From: Liolophura sinensis
Lineage: Eukaryota; Mollusca; Polyplacophora; Chitonida; Chitonidae
Assembly: GCF_032854445.1 (NCBI RefSeq)
Contig: NC_088302.1
Span: 52,732,046 to 52,796,045 of the forward strand
Direction of reading: 5' to 3'
Length of the DNA stretch: 64,000 nt
Shown in pieces: positions 32,801-47,311 of this stretch (its first letter is position 1; every line of letters starts with the position of its first letter). The notes under the pieces are model-generated. The model saw only the letters and a program-made list of their open reading frames with translations. It did not search any database and was not told where the DNA came from. Both the position numbers and the translations under genes were made by a program.

Positions 32801-35800
32801 AACGTTCAAGCCTCGGGGCAGGCTCCCGGTCATATCTCCAGTTGGGTCACGAGAGGCATTGGTAGAGGAGGGTCTACGCTCGCCTGATAATTAGCTATCC
32901 TGACGTTATGGTACTTTATTGATTACGGCATTACCTTCAGTGTTCGATAGACTGTCGTTATAAGCCACACCATCTCAGCCGGGCAGACATCTAGTCATTT
33001 CTCAGCCATTCAATAACAGAGTTAAGTATACGATTTAGCCCAACCGTCACGTTTCGCGGGACAGGCGCACGGTATAGCGTGCAGGAGGTTGTCCGCTTGT
33101 CTACCCTAGGCCTCTTCAAAGCCCGTGTCCCAAGACGAAGTGCAATCCCGGGTTAGGATCAAATTGCGTGATTATTCGACTGTCTCTGCTGGCTGTCTTA
33201 TTGCCATGCCCAGAATGAAACGATGTTCCAAAGAGAAATTGCTTTCTGCCTACATGATAACCCCTTTGTACGAAGAGTACGTCAATCATCCCTACCTATT
33301 ACGGGCAAATAAGGGTCACTGAATTTATGCTTGTTCAATAAGAGGCAGTATTGAACACGAACAGCTCTAAATTAGAGCAATGCCAACTGATAACTTTCTT
33401 CGTATTGTTAGAAAGCCTGATATAACAATATCTCAAACTGTGAGAATTTTCCGATTGGTGAAAATGGTTTAGTGTTTTCGTCAGTTTCCCTTTTTGTTGA
33501 CCAAGTTGTATGAAAGAAAAGAAAAAGGTGTCAATTCACTGAGTGCGAAAGTTTTTCTTTGGGGATATTTAGAAATAGCTGTTCATACAATCTCAGGTTT
33601 TCTTTTGATGATAAATTGTTCACTGGTGAAACGGCTACATATTTCTTAGTGCATCAGAACAATTTTTGAGAAGACTTTTCTTTGAATATAAAAAATACCT
33701 TTGTAACTATGAAAGTAGTACAATTTTACGAAATGTTTTCTACAGCTCTATTGCCCACAGAAGATGTATATAGAAAAGAGGTTGGGATTTAAGAGCCGCA
33801 TAGTGATTGGTTTTTGACATATCGACAGCTCTGACGTCAATTCGGCAGTGGTGCTTAGCGCCTTCCGGGGGAGGATAGTGACTGCTCACGCTAGGACTCT
33901 GCAGGCCTCATTGCAGACATGATAAGTGACTGAGATACCCCTAGGTAAGAACGGCTTTCCCACGGGCAATTCTGTGTCAAAACTCTGTGCACAAGGATTC
34001 TATCCTATTTCACTTGTAATTTAGTCTGCTGTCTTGTCGCGGGTGAACACCTTCCGAGTGGCTAATGGAAGAACGGTCACGATCATTGCTAAGAAGTGGC
34101 CATGTGAATGAAATGATGAAGTGAGGTGAGGGGTGGAGGTGAAAGGCGGAGAGGTGTGTGGGGGATATTCGTAGTTGGAGGCTGATCAATATATTTGTTT
34201 ATACGAACTGTCACTTCCATTGTTGTCTACTACCTCTCCACAGCGCCTTATCTTACACGGAACGCCATTATATAATTCAAAAGCCAATCTAATCCCAGTG
34301 ACGAACTTCCAACCGGTATAAAGAATGCTTGGAGAATGACGGTGAGAAATTGACTGGCATCGATCGCTAACATATATTTACGTACATACAGTGTTGTTAG
34401 GAGGAAGCCCTGCGAGTGAATGTGGCACGCAGAATACGTGAGTGCAGTTGTTAGCGGGACCAGGGTGTGAACAAAAAGAGCCATTTCTGTTATATTATTA
34501 CTGTGCGAAGAAGCGTCAGTAATTAGTGCTCTGAAACGTATAGATTGAGAGTTATAATCGCTTTCCTTCTCTCGAAACGGTCAATTCCTCATAATTACAT
34601 ACTCGTACATTTACTGCTAACCTTGTTACCATATCCAAACACGTGCGTGATGTCGGAAGAATCAAGATTTACAACAACAGGGCCAGTACTTCATAGATTT
34701 TTCTGTCAGTGTCTATTAGGGAACAGCAGACAAGCTAGTGAATTCTTAGGACTGACTCGTACATTTGTTAATGACTCTGATGTGCAGGTATCAAGGGAAA
34801 ATCAATCGGTAGAATCAAATATATCTTACAGCCGATTAGCCAGGTGTGCGTATATACCTGAAGCATTTCGGATCAATTTATGGTCAAATAAGGACTGAAC
34901 TGGGCAGATTACTCTGTTGAGTATTTGCATTAGCCTCATAATGTATTTGGTAATTGCTAATTAAATAGCACAGGTCACAAAGGTCATTTATATAGGATAA
35001 TGTACCCTTGCAACAAATAATCCTGTGTTCGTATGTATGAATGTGCATAGTGTAGCGTTAGTTCTTTTTATATATAAATACGTGTCTTGCTACAGCATGC
35101 TTTGGTCAGCCAATTGTCGTATGAAAGGTGGAATGCACTTTCTTCAACCACTGTGTATTACCCTGTCACGTGGCGTGGTGACCCTGTAGTCCAGCTGCTA
35201 GTCACGAGTTTCGGGGCTATCTATTTCTTACATATTATTAGTTAATTGAAACACTGTACGCCAGTATTTACGTGCAGTCGTAGTTGTAACAAGTATTTCT
35301 GTATTTTTTCTGCATTATATAGAGCGAAGTTCGTTGTAGAGAATACTTACCCAAATCAATAATGCACAAATCGGAATTACAGTTTCCAGCAAAGTTACAA
35401 AATTGTTAAATATTGTTAGCAATTTCTCATATAGATGTATCAAAGAAGCGGTTGTTTCAGTGAAAGGTTCTATATTACTGTAGTGCCCACATCTTATGGC
35501 CACTTCGCAGACGACGTTAACAATAATATATTATCATGGCGAGCCGGGACATAAATTATCAATGCTACATCAAACTACGCGGATTGATTTATTGTGTGCA
35601 AAAATAGTTGTTGTGTATGGGTTAGCTGCCAACGACGACATAGCGCTCGTGGTCAAGACAACCACAACATATTGGCTCATCGTGGAATCCTGCCAAGAAG
35701 CGGCATGATGCACGTTCGTAATTTACTGTAAAATCAAAATTCAAAGGGGATGCCAGAGAGGAAAGCCATTTGCCTACAGCATAAACAGATGTGGTGAAAT

Positions 35801-38800
35801 GGTGGGTTATACGCTTTCGGCAGAGGCTGTTACAAGTGACGCTGATACCGCCTGCCGAGGATATCATTTGGTGATTGGTAACCTGCTGTGCGATAATCCT
35901 TAACGTAACCCAACTCACCCCACCCAGACTCTGCGTATATACATATATGAACAGTTATCATAAGCTTTGAAATGAATAGCTGCTTATCCTAGGCTAGCTG
36001 CCCCTCAGGCTTGGGAATCAGGCAGGCATCCGGCCAGCCTGCCAAATTGTAATAGTGTGCAGTAGGTTATTAGGACACCAAGCGAGATATTACTGAGAAA
36101 CGCTCCTCATTTCTTTACAGAGGGATTCCTTTTACACATTATATTAAGAGTGAAAGACTTGATTTGAGGTATAACAAGTTTTTGTTTGAAAGAGGTGAAT
36201 TTGTCCCTTTTATGTTCCTCATTTTAAAGGCTGGTTTAACGGTTAATGTTTATTTAATTGTTTGAAACAATCATAAGAACATAAACATGTTATTTGTCGC
36301 AATCTTTGTGATCGTTTTTCAGGAAGTAGCTCTTGACATGCCTGTTCATATCGAGTGTCGAATATATTTGCATGGCAAGCTAACATCGTAGAAAACGTAA
36401 GAATTGCGACTGAGGAACGTCTTTTACCTAAAACCTAAAAGGCTACGTTTGAATAAATAGAAAAAAAAGCCTGGCTTTATATTCTTTTTGATGGAACATT
36501 CATACAATAGTTTTAAGGAAACACTAAAGGTGACATGAATCTTGCAATGTTGCCTTCTAAATGTGCGACGTTTAATTATAATAAAAGGTGTTTTCAGTGT
36601 GTTTGGAATTCTACTTTCTTAGCGAGCACACGTATTACAAGATCCCGGCAACGATACTCTGACCAGTTTTACAAATTTGTTGCAACGCGTTGTGTCAAAC
36701 GTATTTACCATGGTAACGTATCTCTGCATCATATGTTGTCATGGAAGTTACACCAGACGCAGGTTACGACTGAATGTAATGCATTCCACCTTTTAGCATT
36801 CGATCACCGTTCTGTTTCTACAAGGCGAGACAGTAAAATTACCACACAATGCAAATACTGCTAATATGTATTTAAAAGTTGTCAGGAATTAGAGATGCGT
36901 GAAATCGAGCTGGGGACAACGTTTGGACTGATCACGGGTGATCAGCCCTGAATGAGGTAGTATGACCGCCAGCTGAAGCAAGTTTGGCGGCCATTATTAC
37001 GTGATCTCAAGGCTCCAGTAGACTGGCAGAATCGGCTCGGCTCAGAGTCTCTGACCGGAAATTTGAGTTTGGGGCCTTGTAGAGTTATGGACGTGGTTCA
37101 GAATGGGTTAACAGTTAAACTGGTTTGGAGTCTATATCAATCGGGGCAGATCTCTCCCACTTGAACCCGACACAGCAGTGATTGGCATACGCAGACCATT
37201 TTTATATTCCAGTTCGTTGACGCTGACTGAATGCGGACTCGTCGTGGGGCTTGCAGCCGGGATTGTGCCAGAGGGTCGACTTGTTTACACGGGAGAACAA
37301 TTAGGTTTCACATTTCTCGCTGTATCAAAGCCGAAGTTTCAACCTTGCCGAATTAAACATCCGAAAAGGGCGTCTGGATTGCTCGATACTGGTCGAGATA
37401 CAGACGAGATTAGCATGTATTGATAGAGTATTTAACCGATTTGTCTATCTATATGTACATAATCATTCTAAACTTTTCTCAGCCCCCGGCAATTCCGTGC
37501 CAAAGCTCGCCAGATCTTACCTTGGTTATTTTGCAGTTTAGATCCCCATTGCGGCTCTTTCCCAAGCCTCACTCTCATTACATGTCTATGCCATACACTG
37601 ACATTGTCCAGATGGGAGTTTCTCTGAATGGCACGTGTTTCATAGCCTTCCTCAGCTCTTCTGACCTTGGAAATGTGGACTAATCACATTTTTTCGACGA
37701 CCGTGTTTTTTGTTTCCTGAAAATTCCCAGCTCTTTCCAAGATAATTAAAATTTCTGTATTTATATTTTTGATTCGACCATTACGTCTTACTGAAAGGCC
37801 TGCACGACAAAAATTAGTTTTCTAGGAAAAACAAAACAAATTCGAAGAGATCACCAGATCTATCTCAATGTCCATCTACTTGCAAAAATACGCCAAATTT
37901 ATTAGTTTGCTCATGCGATCTCATTGGCCAAGGGCTCGTTTATTAGTGCATGCATTGTCAGTCTATATTTAGTCGATTTGCATCAGTGGGCGGTCAATCG
38001 TCGCTTAGATTCATGGGATACTTTAATTTGCAGGTATTGAGAGTGCTCTAAAACGTTACCCAGAATTATCACAATTCAGTTTACATAGATCACAAACGAA
38101 TGGATATAGATGCTAGCTGTACGTGATTTTTTTCCATCTAACAAAGGTAAACATCTAAAGTTGTAACGCTTTTGATGAATTCTCAGTCTGATCAGATGAC
38201 CTTTATTCCCAGATTTGATGTGGCCCAATTCTGTGTACATATGTGACACGGTTTACCGAAGGACCTTAATGTTGAGATATACTTCAGAAAAGAAATGTCG
38301 TACAACCATGTTTTTTACATTTGCTAGTGATATTTTTCTTTGCTAGTTTGTATTTCTCTAAATGTCGCCCTGATAAAAACTTTACTTCACGCTGGATAAC
38401 ATCGCTTCTGTATTTTGTTGCTGACTACGTGTCCAGATCGATAAGCTTAAGATCATACTTTAGGTAGACCAACTGGCTTTATTTTCCCTACTGGATAATG
38501 AATGAATTATAAAAAACAGCATAAATAGAGAATAGTCCGACACTGAACGAGGTGATATACGAGGATTTAGTGCAGCAATACCGATCAGCGCGTTTAAACA
38601 GGAAGCCATTTGCATATCAGTTATATTCTGCACAGGGGCTCTCAAACTGATGCGTAGGTTTCTTGTTAACTTGAGGCTTTTGTCTCCGGCGGAAGAGCGT
38701 GTAAAGCGGGTTAAACGTGCCAGGTGGGAGGAAACGCTGACGTCAGCAAGCTCAGGACCGACGGAAGCGCCTGCATATTTGCAATGACATAGCTCTACTT

Positions 38801-39060
38801 AAAACCAATTGCCTCGGTTTGTCGCCGAGTTTGACCCAATATCTTAATGATGTAACACGCGGAAAAAATGCTGTAAAACACACGTGGGCATTTGCCTAAA
38901 AGTCTCTGACGGCTCCGTTTTTTAAACACCCACACGTTGTATGCGATAGCTTGGGTAATTGATATTGCTTTGGGAAAAATAGCTTTCGTATCAAAGGGAA
39001 CTGTTACACTAGTCTGTCCTCATAAAAAGTACTACCAAAAATATTTTAGTTTCCATATCA
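26816..39060. other. Intronic unique sequence
   Basis: About 12 kb with no recognisable exon, RNA gene or array. Contains a perfect hairpin at 27420-27453 and CRE-like palindromes TGACGTCA at 33832-33839 and 38738-38745. The open frames here (up to 132 codons, 28071-27673 on minus) have no recognisable domains. Confidence 0.5.
27420..27453. repeat. 12-bp perfect inverted repeat, 10-nt loop
   Basis: AGAAAGATTCAA at 27420-27431 pairs perfectly with TTGAATCTTTCT at 27442-27453 around a 10-base loop. Could be a small RNA hairpin or chance. Confidence 0.85.
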
Positions 39061-39228
39061 TCGGCAACCTACTGATGGCGGTGGGTTTCCCCCGGGTTCT
39101 ACCCGTTTTTCTACCAACATAATGTCGGCATGTCGTATAAATGAAATATTCTTGAGTACGGCGTAAAAAACAATGAAATTCTTAAATAAATAAATAAATA
39201 AAAAAATAAATAAAAAAATAAATAAATC
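39061..39228 (+). mobile_element. SINE copy 3 (5' truncated)
   Basis: Contains the family core from CGGCAACCTACTGATGGCGG through GGTTTCCCCCGGGTTCTACC, CATAATGTCGG and GAGTACGGCGTAAAA, ending in a long (AAATA)n tail at about 39184-39228. Lacks the tRNA-like head. Confidence 0.88.
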
Positions 39229-40113
39229 ACTCAACCAAACCGTACTTGCTTACAAAGAGAAGCCCAAATGTATCGCGTAAGTTAAATTCATTAAACTGTT
39301 GTATTCGTCACGCATGGTTAATGTGTTTTTGTGATACTGGCCGTGAAAAATCATTATGGAAAAAATAGAAAGACGAGACACGCGCTACAGAATCTAAAAT
39401 TTATCTGCATCGAACGGTTTTTATTTCCAGTGCCTTACGACACACAGTCATCATTAGTCTTTGACACGGTGAAGTTCAGCGTCGTGGCTTAGTAGCATTC
39501 ACGTGCAAATCACCCATCTTGAACTGCATGCTTACATTACCGGAATGCCAATTTCACATGACGTATTGAAAATAAACAAATGCTTTTTTCGAAGGGAAAG
39601 GTTTACTCGACACTCGTCAGATACATTTATCAGCACTTTCTGATCAAATGCACTACTCTTATTTATGGATTTATTCGTATGTATATTTATTTATTGTTGT
39701 TAAAGTATAAGCAATAGTTTCATCTCGTAGGCCGTACAACGGGCGTGGGATCAGTGGGAATGGGTTAAAATATCGAATTTTTTGTTTTACTTTTACTGAC
39801 AACCAAACATTACATCCAAAGACAGAATGAAATGCGGTTGACGAAAGGCGTATTATCCTCTGCTTTTGAACACTTCCAAGCCTAAATACATAGCCAGTAA
39901 CACGGTCATAAAGTTAAAGTTGTTTAAGTGTTGTCTTGTTTCTATTTTCAGTACGTAGGCTACGTGATAAGTGATTTTAGTGTAAAGATTTCAAAGATAT
40001 TCGTTATGTCTGGTAATTAATATGGATAGTTTATGAAATTCTCTCAATTAAATCCATGTGGGGAATAGTAATTCAGAGAGTAAAGAAATCCCAAGTGGAG
40101 ATACGGTATGTGC
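39229..40113. other. Intronic unique sequence
   Basis: Nothing recognised. Confidence 0.5.
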
Positions 40114-40245
40114 ATTTCAAGGTCTAACTAGTTCTTCGGTGGGACATTTCAGAGTCTAACTAGTTCTTCGGTGGGACATTTCAGAGTCTAACTAGTTCTT
40201 CGGTGGGGCATTTCAAGGTCTAACTAGTTCTTCGGTGGGACATTT
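40114..40245. repeat. 32-bp tandem repeat, 4 copies
   Basis: Unit CATTTCAGAGTCTAACTAGT plus TCTTCGGTGGGA. Copies 1 and 4 have AAGG where 2 and 3 have AGAG. Confidence 0.92.
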
Positions 40246-43200
40246 CGAGTTATTGAAAATCCTCATACGGTTGACTCTGTGTGTTTCACAATTAAACATC
40301 AGCAGTTTTTTTCAAAAAACGACTACATATTTTGGAGTGAAATAGCTTACGACATCAGTTTTCCAGACAGTTACATTTATGGTGACTAGAGTCAGTGTAT
40401 ACTTGGTTTAGAAACAGTAGTTACTGTAACTTTCCTTTGTAAAAGTGATACCTTACCAGACTTCCAAACAGTGAACAGTTTTTTGCAGTAGACAACCGGA
40501 AAAGAGTTAGTAGATTTAAGAACAGTGGTTACAGTTGCAGTACAAATCCTTCACAATCCCGAAGACTTCCTGACAGACATAATTACAAACCTCCCCTATC
40601 CCTTCCGCCCGGCTCCTGGTCGTCAGCACGTGTAGATGTTTACAACGTGACTCCAGTACTACTGAGATGGTAATTGATCTACCAATCGTTCAGATATTTC
40701 AGAGTTTGTCAGGTAATCTTATAGACGTCGGAGGATGAGAGAGCCACAGACAATATTAGATATTAACCATTCCTGTCCCGCAGCGAAGGGCATTCTGACG
40801 GACCAGTCGTCGACATTGCCGGTACAGGTCACCAGCACTAGGCCACTGTGCCCTATCACTTTCCACTTTCATTAAGAAAAACGTGCCATGGATGATGAAT
40901 CCATCTTAGACAATAAAGTAGACCTATCTTTATTAAATCCTCTTTCTTACCGATAAGTTGCTCTCTATTAACGTGGGTCGAACAGTCAAACGGACCCAGG
41001 CCTGTTTATTTGGCTAGGTCACATGACTTGATCTGGGTGATTAACGATCTATATCAGTAGAAGATGTATGGCGTCCAGTCTGACTTTGGAGGAACATTCT
41101 TGAACTATCTGAACTGAGACTGTTTGACCAACTCCAAGTAGAGCGATTCCCGATCAAAGAAAGTAACCAAATTTTAATACTTGAACCATATCCAGTGGGG
41201 CGAACTATCTGCAGTTGAAAGGATGTGACAAAACTTTTTCCAATAATGCGATTTAGTAAAGGGCCTAGAAGAACTTGGCACAAGCTGGTAGAAACCCATC
41301 AACTGCCAGATTAGATGCTGAGTAACATGTGATGATTTCAGTCTACGTCAAAAGTCATTGATTAAAAACTGTGACCATTTGCCAGCCATCACACTGCTGT
41401 GTCACTGAGTTAACGTCTCGTTAAGTGTACATATTTATGCCTGTACTATACCTCTGCGAAAAATCTACTTTTCACTCATGGCTGTTGGTTTCTCTTGGCT
41501 AATTTCCCCACTTGTCCGTCGTCTTATCGCGTTCAACTACCAGGACCACACGGTCCGTCAGTGCCCCGGGGACCACTTGGCAGACGTTTATCAGTCTCCA
41601 GAAATTTAGTGTCTTAACGCTCTTATGTATATCCTCAGGGAGTTTGGAGACCTTTGCTTAGATCTACCCCGTGCAATATCACTTTCGAGGAATGGGAGAC
41701 GAAAAACCAATTACCACTACAAACTGATAATAAGCTGTTATAATTACGTCCATACAATAAGCTTTCCATATATTCATAATTTTTTATGGTCGTCGTAAAG
41801 TTGAGTCTGTGTTGCTTTGTTAATATACTGCTATCGTGTTGTACCAGATTTGTCTCCTGTATAGTTTTCATATAATTAGATATGGCGATGAACATATCAT
41901 GGTAAAAGTATTTAGGCACAGGTCCACTTGAAAAGCCTATATCGCTGTACAAACAAGACGAGAGCTTTGAAATGTAAAGACAATCACATTGCAAAGCGGG
42001 TTCATTCAGTACAACAAGGGCCCAGTGTACAAATGCAATGGACTAAAGTTAACCTTAACAATTTTACTCACCCCTGTCTCTTTTCATTAAACACGTTACA
42101 GCGAAGCTGAAGTAGAACACATACCCTACCTCTTTCGAAAACAAAACAAAAGTAGTCCTCTTACCATTGCATTTATGTAGTAGACATAGCCGTCGCGTAG
42201 GCTTTGAAGATGAATTGTACAATTAGTTGAGTCAACATACCAAGGAAACCGTAATGTACTTCATTTTCAGATAGGCCATGGTGAACGATCGCGAGCCAAT
42301 AGACCCCTATTACTCAGTCTATATCGACACTGGCTAAAATGGAGTTGCAGTGTGGACGTAAGCTGTTGCCACAATCTGCTGGTTACCATCTCTTTGGGAC
42401 GTACGGTGCAAACACTGTTCAAAATGATGGTCTATTTAAGGTCCTTTACCAATGTTTAAATGGCAGACTACGTCGAAGGCTATTCGGGCCAAAGCAAACA
42501 ACTGTCGTCAGACGAGTGTTCCTCCGACCAGCAGTCACGGAGATCTATTTAAAATGACGTGTCTTGATTTCATTCAGGGTTTGTACATTCTGAAGCAGTG
42601 AAATAAATATTGGACGATTCCTATGGCCGTGGTGAACTGTACCAATTTGCTTTGTAATATAGAATGACACAATCTGAAAGATTTCATATGGGCAAATTTG
42701 CATGTTTACAATCCATTCCCATGTCGTCATAACACAAACGGCTCGCAGGTTTTATTACCAGATCAACCCACAGACGCCCACAAGCGTGATGACGTAGTCA
42801 CCAAAACCAACTGGGACATCGCAATAAAATGTCATATGGTCATCGTTATGAGTGTTGTTTAAGCGATATCTTACTTCTTAGAACCTCATTGTTTATTTTG
42901 GTCTATCAATCAAAATGAATCCTAGATAGCTGAATTACGTATTTTCCAATGAAACCCCAAGGTACAATACCAGTCAGTGCATGCCAATCCTGAATACAAA
43001 CACACAGCCTAAAACTATAGCTAACCTGTCTTTCAAAATATTTTGTTGTTTTTACCCTTTTCAACGGGTTTTCTATAAGGCATAGACCTTTAAATACTTA
43101 GTTTCTTTGATTCATTGTTTTTCTGTCATTAACTTGTGTGTATTTCTTTGAATGTACAGTATTGTACGTGTGATGTACAGTTATAATTTACACTAATCCA

Positions 43201-43596
43201 TACAGATTGAATTCTCGACATATTTGTTTGATTCTTTCGTGAACATATCCGTTTGAAATAATTTTCATAGTATAGTGCCTGAAGTAAACCACAGGCTATT
43301 GACCGGTCATTGGCAATCTTACCCACATGTAATGCACCGATTTTCACACACATAGCTAGCTGATTATGTAAACCATATTAGCGGTAGACCAGTGCTCTCA
43401 AAGCGAACGTCATGTACAGCGACGCCAACGGCCTGTTACCTCGTGTTATGTGATAACGAGTAATTACATCACAAGGGCTGTGACATTACAGGAAAATATT
43501 CCGTCACAAGGTGGGTGTAACATGACTTATGTATCATTACGTAGCACTGTGTATTACAGTACTACGAGCGTTGACAATAGCTTATTAATGCCAAGG
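40246..43596. other. Intronic unique sequence
   Basis: No exon, array or RNA gene recognised; open frames below 120 codons with no domain. Confidence 0.5.
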
Positions 43597-43705
43597 CCAA
43601 GAAAAGAGAGTGAGTGAGTGAGTGCTTGAGGTTTAACGTCGTACTTAACGATTCTTCAGTCATATGACGACGAAGGAGTCCTTAGGGTGTATCCAAGAAA
43701 AGAGA
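43597..43705 (+). mobile_element. Short retro-insert of a second SINE-like family, 13-bp target duplication
   Basis: The 83-bp insert 43610-43692 is flanked by perfect 13-bp direct repeats CCAAGAAAAGAGA at 43597-43609 and 43693-43705. It starts with (GTGA)n and contains GGTTTAACGTCGTACTTAAC and CAGTCATATGACGACGAAGG, motifs I recognise as common in mollusc genomes. It is much shorter than a typical SINE, so it is truncated or a partial retrocopy. Confidence 0.75.
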
Positions 43706-46700
43706 AGAGACAGATCAAATATTCCAAGGCTGAGATTTGACTGCCTTATGCGAGAGAGTCATTTACAGACTAGAAAGAGTACCACACGGCCATTATAATA
43801 TGCTTAATATATGCTCAAAATCATTATGTGGTGAATTAAATTAACTGGAATATACATGCACATTAAAGACTATCCTTGACAACTTTCCACCAATGAAGCT
43901 TTTCCCTCTAATGCCGTCGTGTACTTTACATATGTGCTCGCTCGTCACATAGTTCTTATATTTGAAATGGATAATTTCTAAATACACCTACTTGATAGCA
44001 GTACATAAGGATGGTGGTTAGATGTGAGCTATTATTTTCATATACCAAGCCAGTTATTGTTCAGTTTTCTTTGACTTTTCTTATACTTTAATAATACATG
44101 TACAATATTTTTCATTGATATACCTGGCTATCCCAGCCTCAATATAACGTCTGTGATCTCCAATGATAACCAACTGATTATCATGTTGTTTATCAACATC
44201 AAAGTGTAATGGTCATGTTATACAATGGCCTGATGGATACTGTGTATAGCTGTTGTATAGACAATCGGACTTAATCTGCATAAACACTAGAACGGCCCGA
44301 TAAATAATACACGTAACGGATAAACATAGCCGGCTGTTTTGTCTGTGTTGAAAAATGCATCAACAGCCCTCCACTGTTACCAACTGTTGAACGAGGTATT
44401 TATAACAGACCATGCTTTAAATACTGTGCAAAAGTGGACCATCCAAACGGAATGGTCTGAGGTCACCTAAAGTGTGTACTTTTTCACATAAAAACCTCAA
44501 ATTATGAATCACTGCTTTTGTAGTAATTATTTTGTGAATGAAGGTACTCATTATACATAAGGTTTAATCCTGTACATCAGCCATCATCCTCCTACACCAA
44601 GATTCTTCAAAATAGAACAAATATAATATTGGGAAACTTGGAGCACATGTCCTCTTATTTATATCGCATACCCTTAACCAGACAACTGGATTCCAGACTT
44701 CTACAGGCTTTATTCCAACCATATTTCAGACACAGCTTTATTTGGCTCACAGGTAAATCTCTGAATATAAAACAGTGTTAGAAAGGCACTCCCACGACAT
44801 CTATCTTGGTTATGATACCCCACTGATACCCCTGCATGTCATGTTTATGGAGAGGAAGATATCTTGTCTAGCTCTGTACTTGTGGCAGTTTGATATGACG
44901 TCTGGCGGATGTGATGTTTGGTCCATCTTGATTTAGACCGCGGGGCAAAAGTAAACCGCTCTGTCTCCCATCCAGGACATACACAACGTAAATCACCGGT
45001 GGACAAATGGAAGCATTACACGAAGTTTAGGACAACATCGCCACTGGCTTACCATTTCTCTGGCCTTTGCGCTGCGGCGTTCCTGACAACTGAATGCCTA
45101 GAAGTGACATTTTCTACATTCCATTCTGCAGCACGAGCAATGAACCCTTGTAGCTTGGCTGTTATCGCGCAACCTGATTGCACTGAAACACCGTCAGACG
45201 GGAAAGTCGGTATGCACTTTTAGTGAGGAGCCCACCAAGTTCCGCTATATCCTGTGCGCGAATGAATTACGTTTTTCTCAGTTGGTCACCGCCGATTTGT
45301 TTGTTCAGTTCTCACTGTTTGGTGATCGGATGCTGAGGGCGTATCCCGGCTGAGTATGATCTGCCCCATAGGCAAGCCATCAGCCTCCCCGCCCCCTCCC
45401 CGCCCCCTCCCCGCCCCTCCAGGTTGTGCAAGAGATAGCTCTGTTCAAATGAGTTTCAAATATTTCTCAATGCATATCTTGACACATTGATAGAATTTAA
45501 AACTTTGATCTAGTTCTGGATCATCTTCAGTTATTTTCTCTTCGGCTCGCTTTTATTTTGTAGCAATCAGATGTTTGAAAATCGAACAAATAAACAATGT
45601 ACGCTCTACTATGGCAAGCCAAACGTTACAATAATAATGGTAATTAAATAAAAAAATGATTGAATGTGACAAAATACATGCTATAAAATCCCGTTATTAA
45701 ATATAAAGTGTTTTCAGCATTCTAATGAAAGTGATAGGTTTTGTTCATTTGTGTATATACACAGGTTTTTTTTAAATGATTAAGAGTATTAATTTAGGCT
45801 CTAAAAACCTTGGTCTATATGGAATGGGGATGGGATCCTGGCTGCTGTTCGTTTCACACACAGGCATGATTTCTGCTTTTGCTGTTTCTAGCATCGAAAG
45901 ACCATTTGACTTCTCTTTCGAGATAATGGTGAACTTTAAAAATAAAACAATATTCTAAGTGAAACAATTGCATTCCTTGTACATTTATCCTTGTGATTTT
46001 AAGAGAAATACCTGTTATGTACCGCGTTATATGCTATTGAAATAAAGCCAAACTGGACAGCCATATTTTGCAATCTTTTCAAACACAAAATATCACACTG
46101 ACTAAGACTTTGACACGAAATGTTTTTGAATTTTCACAAATTTGCATTCTGTTGATTGTTGAGCTATTATTATTATTTTGGACGGTGTAATTATCATTAT
46201 TTAACTAAGAAAGACATAATCTAATTTTCGGGATCAAATCTATAATTTGACAATGTGTGAAAGGTGAAGAAAATAGGCTAAGTGTTGATTACCAAGTAAG
46301 AAATATGTTACAATGTATCCGTTAAGGAGGAACACAAGGCTAGAGGAAAATGTCAGAATAGACAGCTCTCTGGCTAAGGAACATTTGATATGATACTTAT
46401 GCAAATAACCCCTGTTTGCCCACGCTGATATGGCCTCGTCTTGTTATGGATGAGCCTTGTCTAGTAGGTTGAATAACCAGAACGTAACAACGTTGGAGAT
46501 TTCCATATACATTAATAGTAAAGATGAGCCAATAATGCAAATACGTTGGTTTGCACTGAAACTCCTTCAGAGCCAAATTCACATGTGTCGACATCAATTT
46601 GGAACGGCCATATCGGGTACACTCTTCAGTTGGAAGAGTGGGGGTAATAGCTCAAAGGCGACCAGAGCCAGACACATATTTCAATATTCATGGGAGCTGA

Positions 46701-47311
46701 ACATATAAAAAACAAAGACTCGTTATTAACGTTGTATTTCCATAGTATTGTGTTGACTATGTAAATTAACCGACTACAATATCCAATACACTCTAATTAA
46801 ACACAATTAAACACAAGAACAAACATTGTTTCCAGGAAGATGAAATCAAAAAAGGGTTAATGTATCTTGAGAGAACATGCACTAAGATGACATACCTTTC
46901 TGAAATATAGGTCACCCCATAGAGCTTCGGAGTCTGTACACATGGTGAAGGAAATATGACTAACACTTGCATTTATTTTAAGTACAATGCAATCCTGGAC
47001 AATCTCAGATATCAAATTAATAAATGGATATGCTACTTTTTGTATGACGGTGGCAAAACCCTTGGGCCTTGGCAATATTAGTTTTAATGGATTCTGAAGA
47101 ATGCACAGGCTTCAACACCTATGCGCTCCTCTGCGTAAACAATTTCCATCATGTGGTGGCCCGCATCCATCAAGCCAATCTCAAAAACGAAGTGGTTTGG
47201 TCGTAGAATGTGATCTTGATATGCACATGTTTATAAATCGCTGAACATGACTTGAGTGAATGCTACTCAAAGATTATATCTGTGGCACTTTTTAGACGTC
47301 ATTAAAAATTC
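43706..47311. other. Intronic unique sequence with a C-rich tract
   Basis: Nothing recognised except the C-rich tract at 45385-45420. The open frame 44918-45223 (101 codons) has no recognisable domain. Confidence 0.5.
45385..45420 (-). repeat. C-rich 11-bp repeat (G-quadruplex potential on minus strand)
   Basis: Three units of CTCCCCGCCCC-type sequence give more than four C runs of 4-5 bases. The complement fits a G-quadruplex pattern and the + strand fits an i-motif. Also Sp/KLF-like GC boxes. Confidence 0.85.
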
